This document shows positions 40,570 to 50,800 of a stretch of DNA of 64,000 bases, in pieces (the first letter of the stretch is position 1; every line of letters begins with the position of its first letter). The translations under genes and the position numbers were made by a program. The DNA is taken from the NCBI GenBank assembly GCA_000818945.1, contig KN805416.1, positions 62,001 through 126,000 on the forward strand, in the 5' to 3' direction. The notes beneath the pieces were generated by a model that ran no database searches, was not told where the DNA came from, and saw only the letters and a list, made by a program, of their open reading frames with translations. The DNA is from Schizochytrium sp. CCTCC M209059. Taxonomy: Eukaryota; Sar; Bigyra; Thraustochytrida; Thraustochytriidae.

Positions 40570-40750
40570 GCCGGCCTTGAGCCTGTTCAGGTCTGGTGCG
40601 CAGGTGCAAAGCAAACGACGTTTCCATCAGAATTTCCTCTTTAAAAAAACAAAAACAAAAAACAATACTGTTGCGTCTACGTGGACTCTCTCTTTTCCTT
40701 TTCATCATCTTCTCATTCTCGTTCTTCTCCTTCTCACTCTCTCCCTTCTA

Positions 40751-42439
40751 CTACGTTCGTTTTGCCCTCTTGACGTCTGCGTTGTTCGTCACAATAAGCG
40801 CACCAATGCACGACACAACACTCAGAGTTGCAGCCAATATCGCGATTCTCGAGTCCTGTCCAGAAAGACCCTTTTGCGCATCATTTATCAAAAGTCCCGA
40901 GACAGCCACATACGGGAAGATCTCAAACGACGCGACAAAGAATCTGCGCAAGGTAGAAGCTAGCCCCGATGCAAACAGATTCTTCCCAGCCCATTCATTC
41001 AGGCGCTTCCAATAAGCTTGCAAGCCCTTGCTCCGAGGCGGGTCCCTTTTTGTGCTTTGGCCGCATGATTTACAAGTGTCGCGGTCAGCGTCCGCTTCGT
41101 CAGGATACAAAAGGCCGCAGTGCATGGCTTTAAAGGCATTGTGCATCCAAATAAAGCGTTGACGATAGGCGTTTCTTGTGCGCTCCGGGTCCTTTCCGGG
41201 ATATTTTTCCAGTTCCGAGTCAAGTTTTTCGAAATGCTTGCGTCTAAATCGTGCATCGCTTGCCGGGAGCTTATTGTTAGCCATGTACCCAAAGAACATC
41301 GCCCGTGATATCACAAATGCTTGACTCCTAGCAAGCGACTGAGTTCCCTTCAGCATTGACTCGCCAATGGCGATCATCTCCAGCTTGAACAACTGAAATA
41401 TATCCTCGTCGACGGTTTGATTTTCGATGAATTTCACGTAATCCTTGATTCCGCGCAAATGGAATTCGTCGGCGAGTCTTTGGAACTCTTTCTTGGCCCT
41501 AGAGGGTTTGAGTTCACCGGTGAACGAGAACTCGAGCTCGTATACGTCGTCCTTCCGGGAAAGAAGGTTGTGCTTTGGATTGTGACGGATCAAGACGAAC
41601 CAGCCGAGGTACACGCCTATGCGATACATGATCTCATCTCGTAATTTTTGAGGAATTGGGTCGCATCCTCTCGAATCGCAATGTTCAACGAGCTCCTTGA
41701 AGGTCTCCATGCATCGACGAGCGGCGTTCCGAAGTCTCCCTTCGTACATGTCAACAGACCAGTCCACATATGGGCGGGCCGGGCAGTCGGGAAAAAGGCA
41801 AGGCTCGCCCGCTTGCTGCATGCCGAACTTGTAAGCGTGGGTGCTACCGTTCATGAGAAACGAAAAATCCCCCAGGACCGTGAGGTATGCCCGCGTCGCG
41901 CAGGTACGTGCCGAACGAATGCTAGTGGATTGCGGAGTCTGCGCGTCGAGTGACTTGTAGAATTGGTCGAGATTCTTGAAATATTGGTCAATGACATTGT
42001 AGCAGAACTTGAAGGCCACGTTGACCTGACTGGAGTCGACAAGGTTGTTTATCCATCCAAGCACACTGTGTTCCATTGAGCAAAAATCCGCTACTTCGTA
42101 CGAGTCGCCTACCGCGAGCACGGTCAGCTTGATTTTGCACTCCTTGACGACATCTGCGAACTCTTTTATATTGTCCAAATGATTCGCATCGGTGTTTTCA
42201 GACGACGGAAGTGTCTGCACAATGAGAAGAGCATCGACTCCGTCACTTTTGCAATTCTCTTTGACTCTGTCGATACAATTCTCTTTGACTTTTTTGATGA
42301 GATTCTTCCACGTGCAAGGGCCCAAGATTCTCGTTTTCGATTTAGGCATGATGATCATCTGCTCATCACGAGCGTTCGCTGACGAAGTTCCATCTTTGCC
42401 GGCCCCAGTCGATTTATCCCCGGCATGCTCTTTAATCAT
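40751..42439 (-). CDS. Orphan protein with two C-terminal membrane segments
   Basis: I do not recognise this gene. The first in-frame ATG is at 42439 (562 residues). The frame is open to 42712 and the stretch just before (DNTQYKAIIYKRGDLHYVP) looks protein-like, so an upstream exon joined at a CAG/GAC boundary near 42553 is possible. Residues about 60-130 alternate beta-type strands (DALLIVQTLP, IKLTVLAVGDS) and helices in a Rossmann or vWA-like order, without a MIDAS motif. The middle is helical and charged. A CKSCGQS pair occurs near 475. The last about 75 residues hold two hydrophobic helices and end in a basic tail, suggesting a C-terminally anchored protein with its bulk in the cytosol. 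It diverges from RFC3. Confidence 0.65.
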   Translation of the reverse strand: MIKEHAGDKSTGAGKDGTSSANARDEQMIIMPKSKTRILGPCTWKNLIKKVKENCIDRVKENCKSDGVDALLIVQTLPSSENTDANHLDNIKEFADVVKECKIKLTVLAVGDSYEVADFCSMEHSVLGWINNLVDSSQVNVAFKFCYNVIDQYFKNLDQFYKSLDAQTPQSTSIRSARTCATRAYLTVLGDFSFLMNGSTHAYKFGMQQAGEPCLFPDCPARPYVDWSVDMYEGRLRNAARRCMETFKELVEHCDSRGCDPIPQKLRDEIMYRIGVYLGWFVLIRHNPKHNLLSRKDDVYELEFSFTGELKPSRAKKEFQRLADEFHLRGIKDYVKFIENQTVDEDIFQLFKLEMIAIGESMLKGTQSLARSQAFVISRAMFFGYMANNKLPASDARFRRKHFEKLDSELEKYPGKDPERTRNAYRQRFIWMHNAFKAMHCGLLYPDEADADRDTCKSCGQSTKRDPPRSKGLQAYWKRLNEWAGKNLFASGLASTLRRFFVASFEIFPYVAVSGLLINDAQKGLSGQDSRIAILAATLSVVSCIGALIVTNNADVKRAKRT

Positions 42440-42636
42440 GAGCCTCAAGTAGAACTCAAATCCCCCGCCACCATCGCCGGGGCCGACAACGCTCGGCACA
42501 TAGTGCAGGTCGCCTCTCTTGTATATGATCGCCTTGTACTGCGTGTTGTCCTGTTTCAACCAGCACGAGCGGACCCGGCCATCTCTCGCAGTCAGTCGCG
42601 CTGTTCTCCCTCCCTCCCTCCTTCTCCACACATTCC

Positions 42637-42701
42637 TCGCTCGCACGCTCGCACGCTCGCACGCTCGCACGCTCGCACGCTCGCACGTCCGCACGCTCGC
42701 A
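42637..42701. repeat. Decamer tandem repeat (CGCTCGCACG)n
   Basis: About six and a half copies of a 10-bp GCTCGCACG-type unit with one variant (CACGTCCGCACG). In the minus-strand frame it encodes a Cys/Glu/Arg/Ala/Ser/Val repeat without ATG, so it is taken as 5' UTR or promoter. A CTCC tetramer run lies beside it at about 42605-42622. Confidence 0.85.
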
Positions 42702-42964
42702 CGTGCGGAATGTCAAGTATGCGCGCTCTGCCTTTTTTTTTCGCCTTTGGACGAAGCAAAACCTACTGCTTCCTCCATCGTGCCGCTGCCCCCCGCTATG
42801 CCGCCCTCCGCTGCGCTGCGATGCGCTGCGGCGCGCTCCACGCCCCGTCGCGGGTCCCGTGCCGGCAGCTCTGCGGCGCCTTTCCCGATCTGGCGACCGC
42901 GTCCGAGCCCGAGCCCGAGTCCGAGTCCGAGCCCGCGTCGTCGCGGCGCCTTCTTTCTATGTAA

Positions 42965-43000
42965 AGAGACCTATATCGCTCGCCGAGCGTATAGGTCTCT
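42965..43000. promoter_or_regulatory. Near-perfect 36-bp palindrome in the divergent promoter of RFC3 and the orphan gene
   Basis: The left arm AGAGACCTATA plus TCGCTCG and the right arm CGAGCG plus TATAGGTCTCT pair along about 17 of 18 positions, with a single central C and one unpaired A/T. It lies 218 bp before the RFC3 ATG and about 530 bp before the orphan ATG. It could be a dimeric regulator site, a transcript hairpin or a cruciform. Function is inference. Confidence 0.5.
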
Positions 43001-43217
43001 TCCTCCACATATGCGCGGCACCTAACGACCGACGGGCGACAACGAAACGCGGCAACAAGACGCTGCAAAGCGCGGCGGCAGAGAGCAATCGCAATCTTAA
43101 TCGCGGTCGCAGTCGGAGACGCGCGGCAGCGAGCGCTTCGCGGCGAGCGAGGAAGGAAGCGCGCGGGCGGGCTGCAGACGCGCGACCTGCTGCTGGCGGC
43201 AGGCGGGCAAGGACAAG

Positions 43218-44605
43218 ATGCTCTGGGTGGACAAGCATCGGCCAAAGTCGCTGGCGAAGCTCGACTATCACCAGGATCTCACGGAGAGACTTCGGGCCGT
43301 CGTACGTGGGCGAGCGAGAGCGTGCGCGCGCGAGAGAGAGAGAGAGAGGAGGAGGAGGGGAGGAGAGGAGGGAAGGGAGGGAGGAGAGGGGAGACAGTCT
43401 CTTGACGGCGGCGACATAGCATGGAAGAAGAGGAGAGAAGAAATATGGACGAGATGAATGTATGACCGACTGACAGATCCGTGGCAACGCGGAACCTGAA
43501 ATGCTGCTTCCCTCGACTTATCCTACTCTTACACGTACGTGCACAGGCGAGCAAAGGCGACATTCCGCACCTGTTGTTCTATGGGCCCTCCGGAGCCGGC
43601 AAGAAAACGCGCGTCATGGCGCTCCTCCGCGAGATCTACGGTCCAGGTGTGGAGAAAGTCAAACTTGAGCACCGCGTCTTCAAGACACCAACGGGGCGCA
43701 AAATTGAGCTCACGACACTGGGTTCAAATTATCACATTGAAATGAACCCCAGCGATGCTGGAAACAACGATCGCTACGTGGTGCAAGAGGTCATCAAGGA
43801 GATTGCACAAGCCTCTTTGGTCGTCGCTTCCGGCTCGCGAGCTGCCCCGAATCCATTCGCGTCCTCATCTTCGTCTTCCTCTGCGGCCGCGACGGCGGCC
43901 GCAGGGCCGGAAACAAAGGGCCGTGGTAAGGCCAACTTCAAGGTTGTTTTCCTCAGCGATTGTGACTACCTCACCAAAGCTGCGCAGCATGGTCTGCGCC
44001 GGACAATGGAAAAGTACGTGCGCAACTGCCGCCTCATTCTCTGCTGCGAAAACCTGAGCAAGGTTATCGATCCCCTTCGCTCGCGTTGTCTACCCATTCG
44101 CGTCGCGGCGCCCTCCCATGAGGAAATGTGTGCCGTGCTTCAAACCGTAGCGAAAAGAGAAAGCGTCACCTTGACACCGAGCGCATGCGCAGCCATCGCG
44201 TCCAATTCTCAACGAAACCTCCGCCGTGCTCTTCTCATGGCTGAGTCTCAAGGGGTCGCTGCGGATAAAGGCGCCCAGATCCAACTTCCTGACTGGGAAG
44301 TGTACGTTGCTGACCTCGCGAAGCGAATTTGCAAAGATCAGTCGCCCGCCGGTCTTCTCGCGGCGCGCACCATGTTGTACGATCTTCTTGGCAATTGCAT
44401 TCCCCCGACGGTGATTTTCCAAGCGCTTGTACGCGCTCTTTTGCCCAAGCTTGATGCTGAACTTAAACACAAGGTCGTCACCTGCGCGGCCGAATACGAA
44501 CACCGTCTGCACCACGGTCAAAAGGATATCTACCACCTTGAGGCGTTTGTCGCCAAGTTCATGCTTCTCTACCGCGAATACATTATGCAAAACTTCTCGT
44601 TTTAG
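43218..44605 (+). CDS. RFC3: Replication factor C subunit 3 (clamp-loader subunit), two exons
   Basis: Join 43218-43301 and 43547-44605, giving 380 residues. Exon 1 encodes MLWVDKHRPKSLAKLDYHQ, the start of RFC3-type subunits; exon 2 resumes GDIPHLLFYGPSGAGKKT (Walker A 41-49). Both junctions are phase 0 and the intron obeys GT-AG (GTACGT ... CACAG). Other hallmarks are NPSDAGNNDRYVVQEV, RRTMEKY, RLILCCENLSKVI with the SRC motif RSRCLPIRV, CIPP and YHLEAFVAKFMLLYR near the end. A Ser/Ala-rich insert of about 30 residues (near 112-145) sits before the Walker B-like region, whose sequence FLSDCDYLT lacks the DE pair, as is typical for this subunit. It belongs to the RFC complex that loads PCNA onto DNA. 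Confidence 0.95.
43302..43546 (+). other. Spliceosomal intron of RFC3 with duplicated ends
   Basis: 245 bp, GT...AG, phase 0. The exon1/intron boundary CGTACGTGGGCGAGCG (43301-43316) is nearly repeated at the intron/exon2 boundary as CGTACGTG-CACA-GGCGAGCA (43534-43553). The interior is purine-rich (GA and GGAG repeats at 43323-43390), followed by a pyrimidine-rich stretch (43503-43530) before the acceptor. Confidence 0.9.
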
Positions 44606-44830
44606 GCATGGTAGTAAATGCCTTCCAAGTAATGTGGTTGTAGTATCGATTCATTGCAAACAAGCCAAAGTAAAGAGGAAGGGAAATGAGTTGACAAGGA
44701 ATCTTGTTCCGTCTACTTTGGTTTGCTTTGCCATACCTTTCCATGAATCTTGAAAGAGTAAACTTTTGGTTTATGAGCAAATGAAACATAGAAAGAGAAG
44801 GGATAAGAGGGAGAAAAGAAAAAACCTTTG
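44606..44830. other. Short convergent spacer between RFC3 and the EF-hand giant
   Basis: 225 bp, AT-rich compared with the flanks; both 3' ends are here. No separate gene. Confidence 0.6.
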
Positions 44831-47800
44831 TTAGGCTTGCTGGTTCTTCTTGTACCAATTCGAGAACTCCTCAAATGTCAAGAGACCGTCGTTATCGGCG
44901 TCGCTTTCGATAAAGCACTGCTCCGTCGTAATCATGGCGAGTTGCGTTGGGTTCACACCCATACCCTTGGCGGCCTCGGGATCCGCGGCAAAGAGAACCT
45001 TGAAGACGGCCGTGAGGTAAGACGTCATCTCTTCCACGGAGACATTGTTATCCTTGTTGGCATCGTACAAACTAAACGCCGCCACGACCTTTTCCTCTGC
45101 GCTGCCAGAGCACAAAATAGAAAGGCCAGCGGCAAGCTCACGCTGGTCCACCTTGGAGTCATGATTGCTGTCAAAAACGCCAAAAAGAGCGCGAGCCACT
45201 TCAACAGACGCCTTTTCATCTGCGTACGACTTGTGACCGCCTCCTTGCTCGATGAGCATGAGGAAGACCGCCATGAACTGGTCAAAGTCCATCGTGTCCG
45301 TTTTCACCACAGAATGGATCGTGTCAAGGACTTCCTGCAGCTGCAGGTTCTCCAGCTTGGTGAGTCGCTTTACCTCGGCGAGGCCCTTGAGCTTGACAGA
45401 GGCGTCGCCTTTGGCTTTGGAGGGGCTGGCCGACGTAGGCCTCGCCTGCACCTTACTCGTTGGCGTCCCGCCTGCCCGTACAGCCTCCTCATTAGCGACT
45501 GTCGCCACCGTCCGAGCATCGCCAAAGAGCGCGCCCCCGCCGCCGGCGCCGAACCACAACGTGAATTCCTCGAGCGAAATGCGGTCATCGCCATCCAAGT
45601 CGGCCTCTTCCATCGCCGTCTCTGTTGTCGCCTGAGCAAGCTGCAGCGGGCTGATGCCCTCGGGGAACTGGCTTGGTGCCAGACTTGCCAGAGCTGCAAA
45701 CACTCCGTGCAAGTAGGTCTCCATCTCGTCGCGCGAGATGAAGCCATCGCCATCGAGGTCGAACAACCCGAAAGCCTGGCTAATTTTGACGTCCCGAGGG
45801 TCTTGCGTCAAAATTGAAAGTCCCGCGGATACCATGGCAAAATCTGCGCCGCTGTCATCGGGCGAAAAGGCCTGGTAGAGCTTGTCCGTCACGGACTTGA
45901 GGAGATTCGCGTCCTCACGCGACTGTTGCGGTACCTTTTCGGAAACAATCTCTTTGACCGTCTTCTCAAAAGAGTTTCGATCAATCAGACCCTCTTCATT
46001 TGTGGCCAGAGCAAATTGTTGAAAGACTTCCGATGTCGTGAGCTTGCCGAGTCCCGTTACGCGGCGCGCATCGTCGAGAGAAACGCTGGTCTTCGATGGG
46101 GATCCTCCGGACGAGGCTACTTTCCCAGACGATTCCTTCCGTGTACCCGATTCAGCTCCGCTGCGGCCAAGCCCCGCAAAGAACTCGGGGTCCTTTTCGA
46201 ACCATACACCAAACTCCTCAAACGAGAGCTGATTGTCATGATTCGTGTCTGCGAGCTCGAAGATTGAGTCCGTGCATGCAGTCGCAAGATTCTCCGGTGA
46301 TGCGCCGTTTGTGCGTCGTGCTGCGTTCGGGTCCAGCTCAAAGATCACCTTGAACATTGCCAAGAGAATCTTCTCCATACCCTCACGCGAGATGAACCCG
46401 GTGCCCTCGTAGTCGTAGAGAGCAAAGAGCTCCTCCATCTTGGAGTGAGCATCCTCGCCATCGCCGCCTGCCAGCAACAGCAGGCCCGCAGCGATCTCCG
46501 AAAAGTCCACAACGCCATTGCCATCTGCGTCCATGATGTAGAAGAGACGCATGCGGACAAGGTTCAGCTTTGCTTCTTCCTCAGGTGTACGCGTGCGCTC
46601 GGGCACCAGCTCGTTGAAGGCTTGCTCAAAAGACGCCCGGTCGAGCACGCCATCCTCATTTGTGTGAGAGGCGAAAACTTCGAAGAGCTCCTGAACATGG
46701 CGCTCACCAAAGCCAGTGATGGCCTTGACTTGCTCGATCGAGAGCCAGTCCGGGGAGACGGCGTCATCATGCACAGAGACACCCATAATGACCGCACCGT
46801 CACCAGATGAGGTCACCACTGTAGCTGTTGCCTTTACAGCTGCCCCCTCGCTTTGTCCGAGACTCGCAAAGAACCCGGGGTCCTTCTCGAACCAAACACC
46901 GAATTCCTCAAACGAGAGCTGGTTGTCATGGTTCGTGTCAGCGAGCTCGAAGATCGAGTCCGTACACGCAGTCGCAAGATCCTCCGGGGATGCGCCGTTC
47001 GTGCGTCGTGCTGCGTTCGGGTCCAGCTCAAAGATCACCTTGAACATTGCCAAAAGGATCGTCTTCATTCCCTCGCGCGAAATGAACCCGGTGCCCTCGT
47101 AATCGTAAAGGGCAAAGAGCTCCTCCATCTTGGAGTGAGCATCTCCACCCTCCCCACCGGCCAGCAAGATAAGACCAGCAGCGATTTCAGAAAAGTCTAC
47201 GACGCCGTTGCCATCTGCGTCCATGATGTAGAACAGACGCATGCGGACAAGGTTTAGCTTTGCCTCATCATCAGGTGTACGCGTGCGCTCGGGCACCAGC
47301 TCGTTGAAGGCTTGCTCAAAAGACGCCCGGTCGAGCACTCCTTCACCGTTGGTGTAAGAGGCAAAGACTTCAAAGAGCTCCTGGACATGGCGCTCACCAA
47401 AGCCAGTGATAGCCTTGACTTGCTCGATCGAGAGCCAGTCTGGAGAGACGGCGTCATCATGCACAGAGACACCCATAATGATGGGTCCGTCACCAGACGA
47501 GGCCATAACTGTGGCCGTTGCCTTTGCAGACGTTCCCTCTCTTGCCTTTGGCCCCAAGCTCGCAAAGAACTCGGGGTCCTTCTCGAACCAAACACCGAAT
47601 TCCTCAAACGAGAGCTGGTTGTCGTGGTTCGTGTCAGCGAGCTCGAAGATCGAGTCCGTACACGCAGTCGCAAGATCCTCCGGTGATGCGCCGCCGGCAC
47701 GACGCGCCCCGTCCGGGTCAAGCTCAAAGATCACCTTGAACATTGCCAAAAGGATCGTCTTCATTCCCTCACGCGAGATAAACCCGGTGCCTTCATAGTC

Positions 47801-50800
47801 GTAAAGAGCAAAGAGCTCCTCCATTTTGGAGTGGGCATCTCCACCCTCTCCGCCAGCCAGCAAGATAAGCCCAGCAGCAATCTCGGAAAAGTCCACCACA
47901 CCATTGCCATCTGCGTCCATGATATAGAACAGACGCATGCGGACAAGGTTAAGTTTACCCTCATCTTCAGGCGTACGCGCGCGCTGCGGCACCAATTTGT
48001 TAAAGGCCTGCTCAAAAGACTCGCGGTCAAGCACGCCCTCACTATTTGTAAAAGAGGCGAAGACTTCGAAAAGCTCCTGGACATGTCGCTCACCAAAGCC
48101 TGTAATGGCCTTGACTTGCTCAATCGACAACCAGTCGGGGGACACGGCGTCGTCGTTTACCGAGACACCCATGATGATCTGGCCCTTGTCCTCGGACGAA
48201 GTGTGGGGCTCTTCACTTGCCTGAGTCGAAACGCCCTCGTCCGAGTCCATCCATCTGAGAAATTCCTGAAAGTCAAGCTTTCCGTCTCCATCCGTATCGA
48301 AATCGGCAATCACCTGGGCCGCCGTACTGGTAGCAAGTTCTTCAGCCGAAAGCCCGCCCGCCAAGGCTTGCGCCTCCGGCGACGTGGACAGGTAGAGCCG
48401 ATAGACACTGAGCAGGTACCGCTGAATCTCATCTTCATCGAGCAGACCGTCTTCGTCTGCATCAAAGAGGGAAAATGCGGCCTGGGCCTTGCGATGGGCA
48501 GTGTCTCGGGACAACAAAGCAATGCCGGCGGACAGCTCGGCGAAATCCACAGCGCCAGAGCCGTCTGCGTCAAAGACTTTAAAGAGAGCATCATACACCA
48601 TGGGAAGAAGCTGTTGATCGCGTTCCGAAAGGTCTGCCTTGCTCACGAACTTGGCAATCACAGACTTAAAGCTCGACGGGTTAAGAAGACCGTCCTCGTC
48701 AACGACGAGGGCAAATTCCTCAAAAATGTCCCGCTGCGACCACTTGCCGAGACCTGTGATACGTTTGAGGTCATCCATCGAAAGCCAGCTCGAGGCAGAG
48801 CCGACGACCTTACTCATGGCTCGAGCGGTCGAATCGGACTCCCACCAGCGGCGAAACTCCTCGAACGAAAGCTCATCGTCGTTGTTCAGGTCAGCTTCCT
48901 GAAAGATTTCATCGGTGGTGACTGTCGCCAAATCTTCGGCCGCCATGCTGCCCATAAAGAGGTCGGCGCCTTCCTGTGTTTCAAGCATGAGGCGGAAGAC
49001 GGACGTCAAATACCACTCCATGCTCTGCCGCGACACGCTGCCTGTGCCATCCTGATCGTAAAGACGAAAGGCAGCCTCTGCAGCACCGTGACCGCCCTTT
49101 TCCCCGCCCTTGCAAAGGACCGATAGCCCGGACGCCAGCTCGAGAAAGTCTACCTTGTCGTTGTCGTCCTGATCAAAGATTTCGAAGAGCTGTGCGACGA
49201 CGACCGCGGCACGCTCTTGCTCGTCGGGGGTGAGGCGAAATTTGGGTTGGCGCGACATGATGCGCTGGAAGACGCCCGTAAAGGAAGCACGATCAAGCTC
49301 TCCGTCCAGAGCCTCCATCGCGAACTCCTCAAACGCGTCGGCGGCGTCCATGTGCTCGAGGCCGGTGAGGCGCCGTGCGTCAGCCAGACTCACCTTGGTG
49401 GTCATGGACGCAGAAGCTGCACCGGGCCCACTACGTTGCGAGGTAGGCAACGAAGCGGACGGCGGTGGTGGCGGCGGCGACATCGAGAGCGAAATGCCAG
49501 AGGGAGACCCAGGCGAGGTTGGCTGCACGGTCATCCCTGGCGCCACGGCCGAGGTCGAGGTGTCCGAGTCCCACCAGCGCTTGAACTCGCCCCAGCTGAT
49601 GAGCTGATCGTGATTCACGTCCATTTCGCGAAAGAGCTCCTCCATGGAAGCCTTGGCAAGAGCATCGGGTTCCACATTTCCAAGACGCCTCTGCGTCTCC
49701 GGCTGAAGGGCGAACATGACCCGAAAGACAGCATTGAGGAAAGCGAGAAGCTCTGGCTTGGAAATCATGCCATCACCGTTGAGATCATACAAAGCAAAGC
49801 AAGACTCTGCGCGCATGTCTTTGCCGCCTCCAGCGAGGATCGATAGACCGGCGGCGAGGTCGGTGTACTCGATGGAGCCCGAGTCGTCCGTGTCAAAGGC
49901 GTGGAAGATGCGGTTGATGACCAGATGCAGACGATCCATCTCTCCCGAGGAAAAGGCGGGGGCGCGCGCCAGAGAAATGTCGCGAAAGACCTGCTCAAAT
50001 GTGTGTCGGTCAATGGTCCCGTCCGGACACCGCTCCGCAAAGAGCTCAAAGATTTCGTTTGGCAAGTACTGATCAAAGCGCGTCAGCTTGCGGATCTCGC
50101 CAAGACTAAGCACCATGGGAACGGATTCCGTAAACTTGGTCAAAGAGGCGCCTTCACCCTGCGAGTACCACTCCTTAAAAGTAGGATAGTCAATCTCCTC
50201 GTCCGAGGTGAGTCCGTTCGAGTCAAAGATTTCCTGCGCCGTGGCTTTGGCCAAATCCACCGCCGAAGAGCCCACGTTTTCGGCAAGTCCAGGCTGAGTC
50301 TCGTACAGTAAGGTGAACACGGACGTCAGATACTGGGTGATCTCGCTGAGGCTGATGCCCCCCGAACCATCGAGATCCCAAAGCTCAAATGCCATCTGGG
50401 CCTTGGCATCCATGTCAATGGACGGATTTAAAATCGAGAGACCGGCGTTGAGTTCACGGTGATCAATGAGACCGTTCTTGTCAAGGTCAAAGATCTCAAA
50501 GAGGCGGTCCAAAACGACGCGAAGCCGCGTTTGTTGTGCCATTGGCATGGGCTCGCCATTCGTCGCTTCGGCAATAATCTCCTGGAACGCGGCCAAAAAG
50601 CCCTCCTTGTCGATCTCGCCATTGCTGTTTGCGAACTCCTGGAACTGATCTGCGATATCCTCCGCGGCGTAGCGATCGATTTTGGTGAGGCTCCGAATCT
50701 CGTCCATGCTCACAAAAGACGGCGCTTGTACAACAAGGTTCTGGACAGCGTTGCCGGTTTTGGATGTCTGGATCCAGCGGGTGAATTCCTCATACGACAA

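Noticed and set aside
46105..48184. Regular direct repeats as a possible CRISPR array
   Set aside because: Repeat units are 690 bp of coding sequence; the genome is eukaryotic and there are no short repeat-spacer units or cas genes.
47831..49126. 431-residue plus-strand open frame (and others at 53381-54346, 44828-45817) inside the EF-hand gene
   Set aside because: Shadows of the EF-hand repeats; their periodicity mirrors the modules.
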